Source of the DNA: an uncultured Actinomyces sp.
GTDB lineage: Bacteria; Actinomycetota; Actinomycetes; Actinomycetales; Actinomycetaceae
Direction of reading: 5' to 3'
Length of the DNA stretch: 12,810 bases
Assembly: GCA_937926415.1 (NCBI GenBank)
Contig: CALBAF010000427.1
Coordinates: forward strand, 1-12,810
Positions 1 to 6,932 of the stretch are shown here, one piece after another. The notes beneath the pieces were generated by a model. That model saw only the letters and a program-made list of their open reading frames with translations, did no database searches and was not told the origin of the DNA. Every line of letters starts with the position of its first letter. Positions within the stretch are counted from its first letter, which is position 1. The position numbers were made by a program, and so were the translations under genes.

Positions 1-913
1 CTCCAAGCGCGGCAAAGACTCCGCGCGCGCTAAGGGTCGGCGGGGCGATGGCCTGCGTGCCCTCGTCTACCTGTCGCCCGGAATGATGGGCTTCCTTCTC
101 TTCATCGTCCTGCCCCTGATCGCCTCGCTCGTGATCTCCTTCTTCGACTGGTCCCCCTTCGGCGGCGGCCGCTTCATCGGAGTGGAAAACTACCGGCGCA
201 TGCTCAGCGGCGAGGATCCGGCGTTCTGGACGGTCATGCGCAACACCGTCGTATTCGCCGCCTGCTACACGGCGCTGAACCTGGTGATCTCGATCGGCCT
301 GAGCTATTGGCTCCAGCGCGTTCCTGAATGGCTCAGCCGTGTCCTGCGCGTCATCTTCTTCATTCCGGTCGTCACGCCGATGGTCGGTAACGCGCTGATC
401 TGGCGCCTCATGCTCTCCGACAACGGCGTGGTCAACTCGGCCCTGGCCGTCTTTGGGATCGAGCACATCCCCTTCCTCAACCACCCGGCTCTCGCGATGG
501 GCTCGCTGCTCGTGATGAGCCTGTGGCAGGGTCTGGGCTACAACATCGTCGTCCTCACGGCAGGCCTCAACGGCCTGAACACCTCGGTTCTCGAGGCCGC
601 GACGATCGACGGCTGCAACGGCGTCCAGCGCTTCTTCAAGGTCGTGTTCCCGATGATTTCCCCGACCGTCTTCTTCTGCACGGTCATGACGGTCATCGGT
701 GCCTTCAAGGTTTTCGCTCAGCCCTACTTCCTGACGCTGGGCGGCCCGGGCGAGGCGACCAACACGATCGTGCTGGCCCTGTACCGCAACGGTTTCTCTT
801 TCGACAAGCTCGGCTACGCGTCCGCGATGGCGTGGGTGCTCTTCGTGATTGTCATGACGGTGACGGCCCTGCAGTTCGCTGGCCAGAAGAAGTGGGTGAA
901 CTACGATGCATAA
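1..913 (+). CDS. ABC sugar transporter permease, MalF-like (5' end outside window)
   Basis: Inner-membrane permease of a carbohydrate uptake (CUT1-type) ABC importer, partner of the next gene. The frame is open from base 2 with no stop before TAA at 911-913, so the gene begins left of the window; the methionine at 83 is internal, because the preceding 27 codons (basic, then LRALVYLSPG) are a normal permease N-terminus. About 303 residues are visible, near the full family length of roughly 290-320, so little is missing. Hydrophobic segments for about six membrane helices can be seen. The cytoplasmic EAA loop that docks the ATPase starts at base 592 (EAATIDGC, then KVVFPMISP). The next gene overlaps its stop by 8 nt, which suggests translational coupling. 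The binding protein probably lies upstream, outside the window. The following fucosidase suggests that the cargo is a fucosylated oligosaccharide; this is inference from context. Confidence 0.93.
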   Translation, partial: SKRGKDSARAKGRRGDGLRALVYLSPGMMGFLLFIVLPLIASLVISFFDWSPFGGGRFIGVENYRRMLSGEDPAFWTVMRNTVVFAACYTALNLVISIGLSYWLQRVPEWLSRVLRVIFFIPVVTPMVGNALIWRLMLSDNGVVNSALAVFGIEHIPFLNHPALAMGSLLVMSLWQGLGYNIVVLTAGLNGLNTSVLEAATIDGCNGVQRFFKVVFPMISPTVFFCTVMTVIGAFKVFAQPYFLTLGGPGEATNTIVLALYRNGFSFDKLGYASAMAWVLFVIVMTVTALQFAGQKKWVNYDA

Positions 914-1730
914 CAAGAAGCGTCTTTCCACGATCATTTCGGTGATCCTTCTCGGGATCATCGCGGTCGGTTTCCTCTTCCCCTTCGTGTGGATGGTCGC
1001 GACCTCCCTCAAGCCCACGACCGAGGTCTTCAGCCTGAGCCCGACGGGCAGCCGAATCGCCTGGGACAACTATCCGTCGGCTCTCAACTCCATTCCGTTT
1101 GGCCGAGTCGTCCTCAACTCGTTCATCGTCTCGCTGGCAGGTGCGGCCCTCGTGGTCGTCGTGTCGGTCCTGTCCGCCTACGCGTTCGCGCGCCTGCGCT
1201 TTAAGGGCCGCGATCACCTGTTCATGCTGTTCCTGGGCACGCTGGTCCTGCCCCAGGAGGTCCTCGTGATCCCGCTGTACATCGGTATGCAGCGCATGGG
1301 CCTGGTGAACTCCTACTTCGCCCTCATCGTGCCCTTCGCGTTTGGCGCTTTCGGCGCGTTTCTGATCCGTCAGTTCCTCATGTCCCTTCCCCTCGAGTTC
1401 GAGGAGGCGGCTCGCATTGACGGCTGCAGCGACTGGAAAATCCTGACGAAGATCCTGCTGCCCCTGCTCAAGGCTCCGATCACGGTGGTTGGCGTGTTCG
1501 CGTTCATCGACTACTGGTCCGCGTTCCTGTGGCCCCTTATCGTGGTCAACGATTCGACGCTGGCGACGATCCCGCTGGGCCTGCAGATGTTCTCGGGCGA
1601 GCGCGGCACCGACTGGGGCCCGCTGATGGCCGCGGTGACGATGACGACGATCCCGTCGATCCTGCTGGTCGTGTTCCTGCAAAAGCAGCTGGAAAAGGGT
1701 GTCACCCTGGGCGCCTTCGGAGGACGCTAA
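906..1730 (+). CDS. ABC sugar transporter permease, MalG-like
   Basis: Second membrane subunit of the same CUT1-type sugar importer (274 aa, normal for MalG-like permeases). The N-terminus is a short basic stretch followed by a membrane helix (about residues 9-31) and the periplasmic region MVATSLKPTTEVFSLSP typical of this subunit. The EAA loop is at residues 167-173 (EAARIDG), followed by LTKILLPLLKAP, the coupling-helix pattern recognised by an MsmK/MalK-type ATPase. The ATG overlaps the stop of the upstream permease (atgcataa), so the pair is almost certainly cotranslated. The fucosidase start follows 5 nt after the stop. No ATPase gene lies in the operon within this window; CUT1 systems often share one encoded elsewhere. 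Substrate is inferred only from the neighbouring fucosidase. Confidence 0.94.
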   Translation: MHNKKRLSTIISVILLGIIAVGFLFPFVWMVATSLKPTTEVFSLSPTGSRIAWDNYPSALNSIPFGRVVLNSFIVSLAGAALVVVVSVLSAYAFARLRFKGRDHLFMLFLGTLVLPQEVLVIPLYIGMQRMGLVNSYFALIVPFAFGAFGAFLIRQFLMSLPLEFEEAARIDGCSDWKILTKILLPLLKAPITVVGVFAFIDYWSAFLWPLIVVNDSTLATIPLGLQMFSGERGTDWGPLMAAVTMTTIPSILLVVFLQKQLEKGVTLGAFGGR

Positions 1731-1735
1731 CGAAC

Positions 1736-3115
1736 ATGAGCGAAACGATGAGCGATACCGAGCGCTGGAGTGCGCTGTCCCGCCCGACCCCGCAGTGGTT
1801 CGAGGACGCCCCGCTGGGCATCTTCGTCCACTGGGGCCCCTACTCGGTCCCCGCATGGGCAGAGGACCACGGGGAGCTGGGCGTCGAGGAGGACTGGGAG
1901 GCTTGGTTCACCCACAATTCCTACGCCGAGTGGTACTTCAACACGATCCGTATCCCGGGTTCCCCGGCCGCGCTGCGGCACAAGGACCTGTACGGGTCGG
2001 CCTCGTACGACGCGTTCCTGGACGCGTGGGACCCCGACGCGTGGGATCCGGCCGAGTGGATGAGTCTGTTCCACCGTGCTGGAGCCGGATACGCGGTGCT
2101 GACGACCAAGCACCACGACGGCGTGACCCTGTGGGACGCGCCCGAGACGGGCACGCGCAACACGGTGCGCCGTGGACCGCGTACCGATCTCGTGGCCGGC
2201 TTTGCGGATGCCGCGCGCGACGAGGGCCTGCGGGTTGGCCTGTACTACTCAGGCGGCCTGGACTGGCACTACCGGCCCCACCGCCCGATCCTCTCCGAGG
2301 ATGACTGTAAGGACCTGTGTCGCCCGAAGGACGCGGACTATGCGCGCTATTGCTTCGTGCACGTGCGTGACCTGATCGACCGCTACCAGCCCGACGTCAT
2401 CTGGAATGACATCGAGTGGCCGGACGAGGGCAAGAACTTCGGTCCCTACGGCCTGGGTACGCTCTTCGAGTATTTCTACGCGGCGCGCCCCGAGGGCGTG
2501 ACGAACGACCGCTACGGCGGAGTCCACGCGGACTACCTGACCAGCGAATACCAGCACATGGGCGACTCGGAGACGAGCGGCAAGCCGTGGGAGAACTGCC
2601 GAGGTGTCGGCCTGTCCTTCGGCTACAACCGCGCCGAGGGCGAGCATCAGTACCTCAGCGGCGCGGCCGCCGTTCGCCACCTGGTGGACGTGGTCTCGCG
2701 CGGCGGTCGTCTCCTGCTCAACGTGGGTCCGAAGGCCGATGGCACGATCCCGCGCGAGCAGCGCGAGTGCCTGGAGGGCCTGGGCGCGTGGAACGACCTG
2801 TACGGATCGGAGCTGCGCGGCGTACGCGCGCTGTCGGCCAAGGATTTCGAGGCCGTCACCGCTGAGTCCTCGCAGGACGAGGCCTGGGTTCGCCTCCTCG
2901 TTCACGAGGACCACGTCGCCGTGGTGGCGGATGCGTCCGTCACGCGGGTGTCGGGTCTGCCGAGCGGATTCGACTACTCGCGTTCCGCGATCCTCACGCC
3001 GGGCGCGGCGTGCTCGTGGGATGGGCAGAGCCTGACCCTGCAGGTGGGGGAGCAGCCTCCGAGCGATGCTCGCGGGGAGGCGCTTCCCCTGGTCATCACA
3101 GCCCCTCGAGTGTGA
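1736..3115 (+). CDS. Alpha-L-fucosidase, GH29 family
   Basis: Retaining exo-glycosidase releasing L-fucose from oligosaccharides (459 aa). The N-terminal barrel carries family motifs: HWG at 32-34 (GIFVHWGPYSVPAW), TTKHHDG at 123-129, and WNDIEWPD, whose Asp225 matches the GH29 nucleophile. The stretch ending TSEYQ puts Glu271 where the Thermotoga maritima enzyme has its acid/base; the spacing is close to the D224/E266 pair known there. A smaller C-terminal beta-rich region follows from about residue 345. There is no signal peptide, so the enzyme should be cytoplasmic and act on imported sugars, in keeping with its place 5 nt after the permease pair. GGAGG at 1719-1723 supports the ATG at 1736; a second in-frame ATG at 1748 is less well spaced. 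The operon ends at a strong terminator directly downstream. Family assignment is firm; natural linkage specificity cannot be read from the sequence. Confidence 0.95.
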   Translation: MSETMSDTERWSALSRPTPQWFEDAPLGIFVHWGPYSVPAWAEDHGELGVEEDWEAWFTHNSYAEWYFNTIRIPGSPAALRHKDLYGSASYDAFLDAWDPDAWDPAEWMSLFHRAGAGYAVLTTKHHDGVTLWDAPETGTRNTVRRGPRTDLVAGFADAARDEGLRVGLYYSGGLDWHYRPHRPILSEDDCKDLCRPKDADYARYCFVHVRDLIDRYQPDVIWNDIEWPDEGKNFGPYGLGTLFEYFYAARPEGVTNDRYGGVHADYLTSEYQHMGDSETSGKPWENCRGVGLSFGYNRAEGEHQYLSGAAAVRHLVDVVSRGGRLLLNVGPKADGTIPREQRECLEGLGAWNDLYGSELRGVRALSAKDFEAVTAESSQDEAWVRLLVHEDHVAVVADASVTRVSGLPSGFDYSRSAILTPGAACSWDGQSLTLQVGEQPPSDARGEALPLVITAPRV

Positions 3116-3121
3116 GATGAG

Positions 3122-3161
3122 GTTGTCGGCGCGGGCCTGAGGTTCGCGCCGACAACTTTTT
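3122..3161 (+). terminator. Intrinsic terminator of the importer-fucosidase operon
   Basis: Perfect 12-bp stem, gttgtcggcgcg (3122-3133) with cgcgccgacaac (3145-3156), an 11-nt loop, then TTTTT (3157-3161). It starts 6 nt after the fucosidase stop codon. The form is that of a classical rho-independent terminator on the plus strand. Confidence 0.93.
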
Positions 3162-3211
3162 ATACGAGCAGCGGCACTGTCGTGGCGCGAGGACGCCCCA
3201 CGTGAGCGTCG

Positions 3212-3221
3212 TCAGCGTTGA
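3212..3221. promoter_or_regulatory. Possible LacI-type operator, TCARCGYTGA copy 1
   Basis: TCAGCGTTGA fits the palindrome TCA-R-CG-Y-TGA seen twice more in the window (6496-6505 and 10026-10035). Unlike those, it lies between two convergent gene ends, with no recognisable start codon beside it. A TTGACA overlaps its right end (3218-3223) but no -10 element follows at usable spacing. It could be chance or a remnant. The rest of 3162-3259 shows nothing else I can assign. Confidence 0.25.
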
Positions 3222-3259
3222 CAGATCCATAGACGCCTTTCGTGGCTCGTGCAGCGATA

Positions 3260-3294
3260 GAGGGGTGGAAGCGAACGAGTCGCTTCCACCCCTC
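3260..3294 (-). terminator. Hairpin downstream of iolE, probable terminator
   Basis: Perfect 14-bp stem, gaggggtggaagcg (3260-3273) with its complement at 3281-3294, and a 7-nt loop. It lies 39 nt beyond the iolE stop, facing the fucosidase operon. No T-run follows on either strand, so it would be a U-less, GC-rich hairpin of the kind often seen between convergent actinobacterial genes, possibly acting in both directions. Confidence 0.55.
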
Positions 3295-3333
3295 GTGTCT
3301 TGCGCGGGAAGTTGAGGAACCGCGCGAAGCTGC

Positions 3334-4260
3334 TCACTGACCCAGCAGCGTGCCCAACACGTAGTCGCGCGCAATGTGCGCGTACTCGAGCGGAGGGGCG
3401 ATCTTCGGATCCTGCTCGGCTTCAACGAGGATCCAGTCTTTGTAGCCGTGCTCAACGAGGAAGGCGTAGGGCTCGGTGAAATCGATGGTGCCGTCGCCGG
3501 GGACCGTGAACATGCCGGCGAGGAAGGAGTCGAGGAAAGAGCGCTTGGCCGCTCGGGACTCTTCCATCTTGGCGGGGCGCACGTCCTTGAAGTGCACGTG
3601 CTTGATGCGGTCGATCGCGCCGCGCAGCAGGCCCATGACGTCGCCGTCGCCCACGAACGCGTGGCCCGTGTCGAAGAGCAGGGAGACCTTGTCCGGATCG
3701 GTCAGTTCGAGCATGCGCAGCGTCTCGTCCTTGGTCTGGACGACGGTGCCCAGGTGGTGGTGGTAGACCAGGTCAAGGCCGTACTCGTGGGCGATCTCGC
3801 CGAGCTTGTTCAGGCCCTCGGCCAGGACCGGCCACTCCTCGTCCTTGAGGACGGGCTTGTTCTCGAAGATGCAGATGTCGCGGATGCCCTGCACCGAGCC
3901 GGTCTGCTCGGAGACGACGACGCGGGTCGCACCCAGGAACTGCAGGTACTCACACGTGGCGCGGAAGTCCGGGATGACGGCCTCGACGCCGTCGCGGACG
4001 ATGAAGCTGGAGAACCACTGGGCAACGATCTTCAGGCCCGCGGCCTCGGCCTTTTCCTTCGTTTCTTCCTTCGAGGGGTACCAGCCGGCAACCTCGGTGC
4101 CGGCGAAGCCGGCCTCGGCCAGGTCGTCGAACATGATGTCGATGGTGTTCCATTCGCCGACCTCGGGAATGTCGTCGTTACGCCACGCAATCGGGTGCAT
4201 GCCCCAGGTAATGCCATTGGGGTCGTTGATCGCGGTTGTGGGATCGTAGACGTGAGTCAT
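3334..4260 (-). CDS. iolE: Inosose dehydratase IolE
   Basis: Sugar-phosphate isomerase/epimerase-type TIM barrel (308 aa) expected to dehydrate 2-keto-myo-inositol (scyllo-inosose) to 3D-(3,5/4)-trihydroxycyclohexane-1,2-dione, the second step of inositol catabolism. The N-terminal GMHPIAWRNDDIPEVG and the AEAGFAGTEVAGWYP stretch are IolE-like. Metal-site candidates are in VYHHHLGTVVQT, LLFDTGHAFVGDGD and IKHVHFKDVRP, followed by VPGDGTIDF and ILVEAEQDP near the C-terminus. The start at 4260 has AGGAGAG at 4266-4272 with a 5-nt spacer. It follows the MFS transporter gene by 129 nt and has its own promoter and operator in that gap, so it can be expressed separately. It is the last gene of the leftward run. 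A general barrel isomerase is the alternative, but the other iol genes nearby make IolE much the better call. Confidence 0.92.
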   Translation of the reverse strand: MTHVYDPTTAINDPNGITWGMHPIAWRNDDIPEVGEWNTIDIMFDDLAEAGFAGTEVAGWYPSKEETKEKAEAAGLKIVAQWFSSFIVRDGVEAVIPDFRATCEYLQFLGATRVVVSEQTGSVQGIRDICIFENKPVLKDEEWPVLAEGLNKLGEIAHEYGLDLVYHHHLGTVVQTKDETLRMLELTDPDKVSLLFDTGHAFVGDGDVMGLLRGAIDRIKHVHFKDVRPAKMEESRAAKRSFLDSFLAGMFTVPGDGTIDFTEPYAFLVEHGYKDWILVEAEQDPKIAPPLEYAHIARDYVLGTLLGQ

Positions 4261-4314
4261 TGCAGCTCTCCTATGAGTCGCGGTGTTGCATTGGCCAGTG
4301 TGCCGGTAGCAGCA

Positions 4315-4342
4315 ATTCTAGCAGAAAATGGATGTTTGTTCA
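4315..4342 (-). promoter_or_regulatory. iolE promoter (-35/-10)
   Basis: Read leftward, TGAACA (4342-4337, 4 of 6 to TTGACA), a 16-nt spacer, then TAGAAT (4320-4315, 5 of 6 to TATAAT). A transcript would start near 4308, about 48 nt before the iolE ATG. The -35 lies inside the operator at 4334-4349, so a bound repressor would block polymerase. Confidence 0.6.
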
Positions 4343-4349
4343 GACAAAC
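4334..4349 (-). promoter_or_regulatory. Putative GntR/IolR operator at iolE
   Basis: On the minus strand this reads GTTTGTCTGAACAAAC, with matching 6-bp arms GTTTGT/ACAAAC around TCTGA-type centre bases. It shares TTTGTC-N3-ACAAA with the site at 9174-9187 and its centre is about 81 nt before the iolE start. It overlaps the predicted -35. Assignment to the GntR regulator encoded at 9202-9969 is inference. Confidence 0.65.
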
Positions 4350-4389
4350 TAAGGGTAGAGGGGGCGCCGCAGGATCCCCGCCCCATCGA

Positions 4390-6048
4390 TCAGGAGAAGC
4401 GCTCCTCCATCTCCTTCTCGATCTCCTCCAGCGACTTGCCCGAGGTCTCGGGCATGATGCGGAAGAGGACGACGGCGACCGCGAGGTTGATGATGCCGTA
4501 GACGGTGTAGGTGAGGCCACCGCCCAGGCTCTCGATCATGACCGGGAAGGACCAGCCGACGATCGCGTTGACAACCCACAGGCAGAAGATGGCGGTGCCG
4601 TTCATGATGCCACGGACGTTGTTCGGGAAGATCTCACCCATCATGGTCCACACGATCGTGCCGTTCGAGGACTGAACAATCAGCATGAACACGGCCATGA
4701 GGCCGAGGATGACGTAGGCAGCCCACGCCGGGGGCGTCTGCTGCGCGTTCATGTAGGGGGCGATCATGAACTGGAAGACCGCGGCAATCGCGAGGAGGCA
4801 GGTGCCTACGCCGATGACATCGGCAATGAGGATCTGGCGGCGGCGAAACTTCAGGATCAGCCAGATGCCGAGAGCGGAGCCGATCACGGACATGACGCCG
4901 TTGGCGACCTGAGCGACGATCGCGGAGGAGGTGTCCATGCCCGCGTACTGCAGGACCTCGGGTGCGTAGTACATGACGGTGTTGACGCCCGTCAGCTGGT
5001 TGGTCATGGCCAGGAAGATGCCGACGATCATGAGCTTACGCAGCCAGGGGGTGCGCCACACGTGGCCGAAGCCCTTGTGCTCGCTGGAGATCTCGGCCTG
5101 GTGGACAGTCACGATGTCCTGGAGCTCGTCCACGATGGGGCCGTCGATGGCCTCGTGACGCACGCGCTTGAGAGCGCCGATCGCCTCGTAGAGACGGTCC
5201 TTGGCAACGTACCAGCGCGAGGACTCGGGCATCAGGCGGATGCCGATCCACAGGGCGATGGCGGGGATGGAGCACAGGGCGATCATGTAGCGCCACGTGT
5301 CACCGTTGCCTGCCGTGACGGTCAGCTGCGCGAGGAACTCGTGGTATTCCGCGGTGCTCAGGGTGCCGCCGCGCGAGGCCTGCATGAGGGCTAGGATGTC
5401 GAAGTTGATCGTCTGGCCGATGTGCTCGGCGGGAAGCAGACCGGAAGGGTCAGCGGTAACGGTCAGCTTGGGGCCGCCGCGCATCGTGGCGATGAGCGCG
5501 TTGATCGAGAAGGCCAGGAGCTGGCCGGTGACGATCATCAGCTGGTCGACGGCGACGATGGCGCCGCGGATGCGCTTGGGGGCGGTCTCGGCCAGGTAGA
5601 CCGGAACCGTGGCGGAAGCGCCACCAACGGCGAAGCCGAGGACTGCACGGAAGATGTACATCACCCACACGTTGGGGGAGAGCGCGTTGCCGACGGCACC
5701 GAAGAAGAACAGGATCGCCAGGAGCGTGATGTTGTGGCGACGGCCCCAGCGGTCGGACATGATGCCGCCGAACAGGGCGCCGAATGCTGCGCCGAGGAGG
5801 AGGATGCCGGAGATGGCGCCCGCTTCCAGCGAGGTCAGGCCGAGGCCGTGAGCGCCAAACGGCATGTGCATGTAGGGCAGCGCACCGGAGATAACGCCCG
5901 TGTCGTAACCGAAGAGCAGGGAGCCGAGGGTAGCTACGGCGGCGATGGCGAAAACGCCACGGCGAGGACCGGAGGCAGGCGTCTTCTCAACTGCGTCATG
6001 CAGCTGAGCATGCGTCACCGTCGCGAGCGACAGGTTCTTGCTGGACAT
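4390..6048 (-). CDS. iolT: MFS sugar/inositol transporter, IolT-like, with a loop insertion
   Basis: Twelve-helix proton-linked carrier of the MFS sugar porter family, probably the myo-inositol importer (552 aa; relatives are usually about 450-500). Family motifs in order: FGYDTGVISGAL at 46-57, DRWGRR at 99-104, YLAETAPKRIRG at 151-162, PESSRW at 274-279, NQLTGVNTVMYYAP in the second half, and PETSGKSLEEIEKE at the C-terminus. The extra length is a hydrophilic stretch of about 60 residues (roughly 188-250) between helices 5 and 6, where most relatives have a short loop. The start at 6048 has GAAGGAAA 4-5 nt upstream. It lies just after a truncated oxidoreductase pseudogene and before iolE. 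No clear promoter was seen immediately upstream, so transcription may begin in the 6.47-6.6 kb region. Family is certain; inositol as the substrate rests on context. Confidence 0.9.
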   Translation of the reverse strand: MSSKNLSLATVTHAQLHDAVEKTPASGPRRGVFAIAAVATLGSLLFGYDTGVISGALPYMHMPFGAHGLGLTSLEAGAISGILLLGAAFGALFGGIMSDRWGRRHNITLLAILFFFGAVGNALSPNVWVMYIFRAVLGFAVGGASATVPVYLAETAPKRIRGAIVAVDQLMIVTGQLLAFSINALIATMRGGPKLTVTADPSGLLPAEHIGQTINFDILALMQASRGGTLSTAEYHEFLAQLTVTAGNGDTWRYMIALCSIPAIALWIGIRLMPESSRWYVAKDRLYEAIGALKRVRHEAIDGPIVDELQDIVTVHQAEISSEHKGFGHVWRTPWLRKLMIVGIFLAMTNQLTGVNTVMYYAPEVLQYAGMDTSSAIVAQVANGVMSVIGSALGIWLILKFRRRQILIADVIGVGTCLLAIAAVFQFMIAPYMNAQQTPPAWAAYVILGLMAVFMLIVQSSNGTIVWTMMGEIFPNNVRGIMNGTAIFCLWVVNAIVGWSFPVMIESLGGGLTYTVYGIINLAVAVVLFRIMPETSGKSLEEIEKEMEERFS

Positions 6049-6060
6049 GGATTTCCTTCA

Positions 6061-6470
6061 CTACGTTGTTGGAACAGCATAATCATCGATCGAAGGTAGT
6101 GGGAGCCGAGACGCGGGGGACTGTGCAGCATTGACGCCCATCGGCTTGTCGATCCAGAAAGGCTTACCGGCCTCGATTGCGGCCAGAGCGGTCTCGTGCG
6201 CAAGAAGCTGGGGGAGGCGATGGAGGCCGCGTCAACCTCGGGATCCGCGAGCAGGTCACGGTAGTCTTCGTAGGCGCGATCAAACCTGAGGACGTCGAGA
6301 GCATCTTCGCGTGCGTGGGGGGAGGGGTCAGTGGCCGCGGCGGGGTGTGATCTCAGGGTCGGGGAAGTGCTTTGTGACGTTGGCGTAGGCGCGCGAGTGA
6401 AGTCGGCCCGTCCAACCCAAAGAGATGACACCGATGCCGAGAGGCTTTCGTGCTGTCAGAGGTTGCTCAT
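6061..6470 (-). pseudogene. Broken, truncated Gfo/Idh/MocA oxidoreductase (inositol dehydrogenase-like)
   Basis: Reading leftward, three frames together spell the N-terminal third of an NAD-dependent oxidoreductase. First: GIGVISLGWTGRLHSRAYANVT, a Rossmann start, from about 6438 to 6343. After a frameshift: AATDPSPHAREDALDV, then YEDYRDLLADPEVDAASIAS. After a second, apparently 1-nt deletion near 6205: AHETALAAIEAGKPFWIDKPMG, where DKP stands for the usual EKP active-site motif. The match stops after VNAAQS; the last frame ends at TAG 6061-6063. The remaining two thirds of the domain are absent. The ATG at 6470 meets an in-frame stop after four codons, so even the start is damaged. It was probably a second inositol or scyllo-inositol dehydrogenase cotranscribed with the transporter. 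Function lost; the exact ends are approximate. Confidence 0.82.
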
Positions 6471-6495
6471 TGCTACATTGCGAGGAAAGCGCGCA

Positions 6496-6505
6496 TCAGC
6501 GCTGA
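6496..6505. promoter_or_regulatory. Possible LacI-type operator, TCARCGYTGA copy 2
   Basis: TCAGCGCTGA is a perfect 10-bp palindrome with a central CG, the hallmark of LacI-family operators. It lies between the degraded LacI gene and the degraded oxidoreductase gene, 26 nt before the latter's presumed ATG and 15 nt from the GntR-type site at 6521-6534. The most economical reading is the operator of the lost LacI regulator. Confidence 0.4.
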
Positions 6506-6520
6506 CAACGCGCGTTACCA

Positions 6521-6534
6521 TTTGACATGACAAA
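6521..6534 (-). promoter_or_regulatory. Putative GntR/IolR operator upstream of the broken oxidoreductase and iolT
   Basis: On the minus strand it reads TTTGTCATGTCAAA, a perfect match to the shared TTTGTC arm and one mismatch in the other (TCAAA for ACAAA). It is centred 57 nt before the pseudogene's presumed start, closer than the 81-90 nt of the other sites. A lone TTTGTC half-site follows at 6580-6585. It may still control iolT, about 480 nt downstream. Confidence 0.5.
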
Positions 6535-6593
6535 CTCTGGCATAAATTCTTTATCCTGACACGGGCGGGACAAGGGGTGACAAACGCGAACGG

Positions 6594-6856
6594 CTAGGAG
6601 TCTCGCCGAGTGAAGGATTGGCGCACGATGAGGCGCGGAACAGTGCTCAGCGTCGTCGGCTCGTGAGATGGTGCTGAGAGTACCGACGAGACGGTCGCCT
6701 GAGCGAGCTTTTGCGGATTCTGATTGATCGATGAGAGTTCGAAGCCGGGGCGTCGAGTCAGGTCGGCGTCGTCGTAGTCGACGATGCCCAGGTCGGTCCC
6801 AAGGGTAAGGCTGTGGCGACGTCGGACTGCGTCACGGGACGCTCGCGTGCGGCCAT
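6594..6856 (-). pseudogene. LacI-family regulator remnant with internal deletion
   Basis: A strong AAAGGAGGT (6861-6869) precedes ATG 6856. The first residues, MAARERPVTQSDVAT, are the beginning of a LacI helix-turn-helix (VTQSDVA). The reading then breaks off. From about 6800, in another frame, 68 codons give the C-terminal end of a LacI effector domain: GTDLGIVDYDDADL, then SSINQNPQKLAQATVSSVL, then VPRLIVRQS near the end, closing at TAG 6594-6596. The whole middle, some 230-250 residues including most of the DNA-binding domain and the sugar pocket, is missing. The span (263 nt) is not a multiple of three, in line with a frame change at the junction. It cannot be a working repressor. It lies directly after iolG's terminator and faces the oxidoreductase-iolT-iolE genes. 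Confidence 0.83.
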
Positions 6857-6883
6857 GGGCACCTCCTTTACTCGCGGACTATA

Positions 6884-6924
6884 CGAAAGTCCCGGCGGGG
6901 AGGGAACCCCCGCCGGGACTTTCG
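6884..6924 (-). terminator. Hairpin terminator downstream of iolG
   Basis: Perfect 17-bp stem, cgaaagtcccggcgggg (6884-6900) paired with 6908-6924, and a 7-nt loop. It starts 9 nt after the iolG stop. No U-run follows on the minus strand, but the stem's length and position make termination its likely job. Confidence 0.68.
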
Positions 6925-6932
6925 AGACGCTA

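Noticed and set aside
852-1856. A 334-codon open frame antisense to the MalG-like permease
   Set aside because: Arg/Asp/Gln-rich composition with no membrane segments or motifs, opposite a clear permease gene; a codon-bias shadow.
3122-3294. CRISPR-like or other repeat array from the two hairpins between the convergent genes
   Set aside because: The two stems are unrelated in sequence, and each sits just beyond a gene end as a terminator would.
4361-4384. GGGGCG...CGCCCC hairpin between the MFS transporter and iolE as a terminator
   Set aside because: Only a 6-bp stem with a 12-nt loop and no T-run. Such hairpins are common by chance in GC-rich DNA.
3376-5394. A 672-codon open frame on the plus strand, antisense to iolE and iolT
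   Set aside because: It runs through the iolE promoter gap and has the acidic, His/Asp/Gly-rich composition of a GC-bias shadow. Both minus-strand genes have recognisable family motifs and ribosome binding sites; this frame has none.
6065-6078. GTTGTTGGAACAGC just upstream of the MFS transporter start as a fifth GntR-type site
   Set aside because: Only the inner TGTTGGAACA palindrome fits; the outer bases differ, and it would lie about 20 nt before the ATG instead of at a promoter. Too weak to call.
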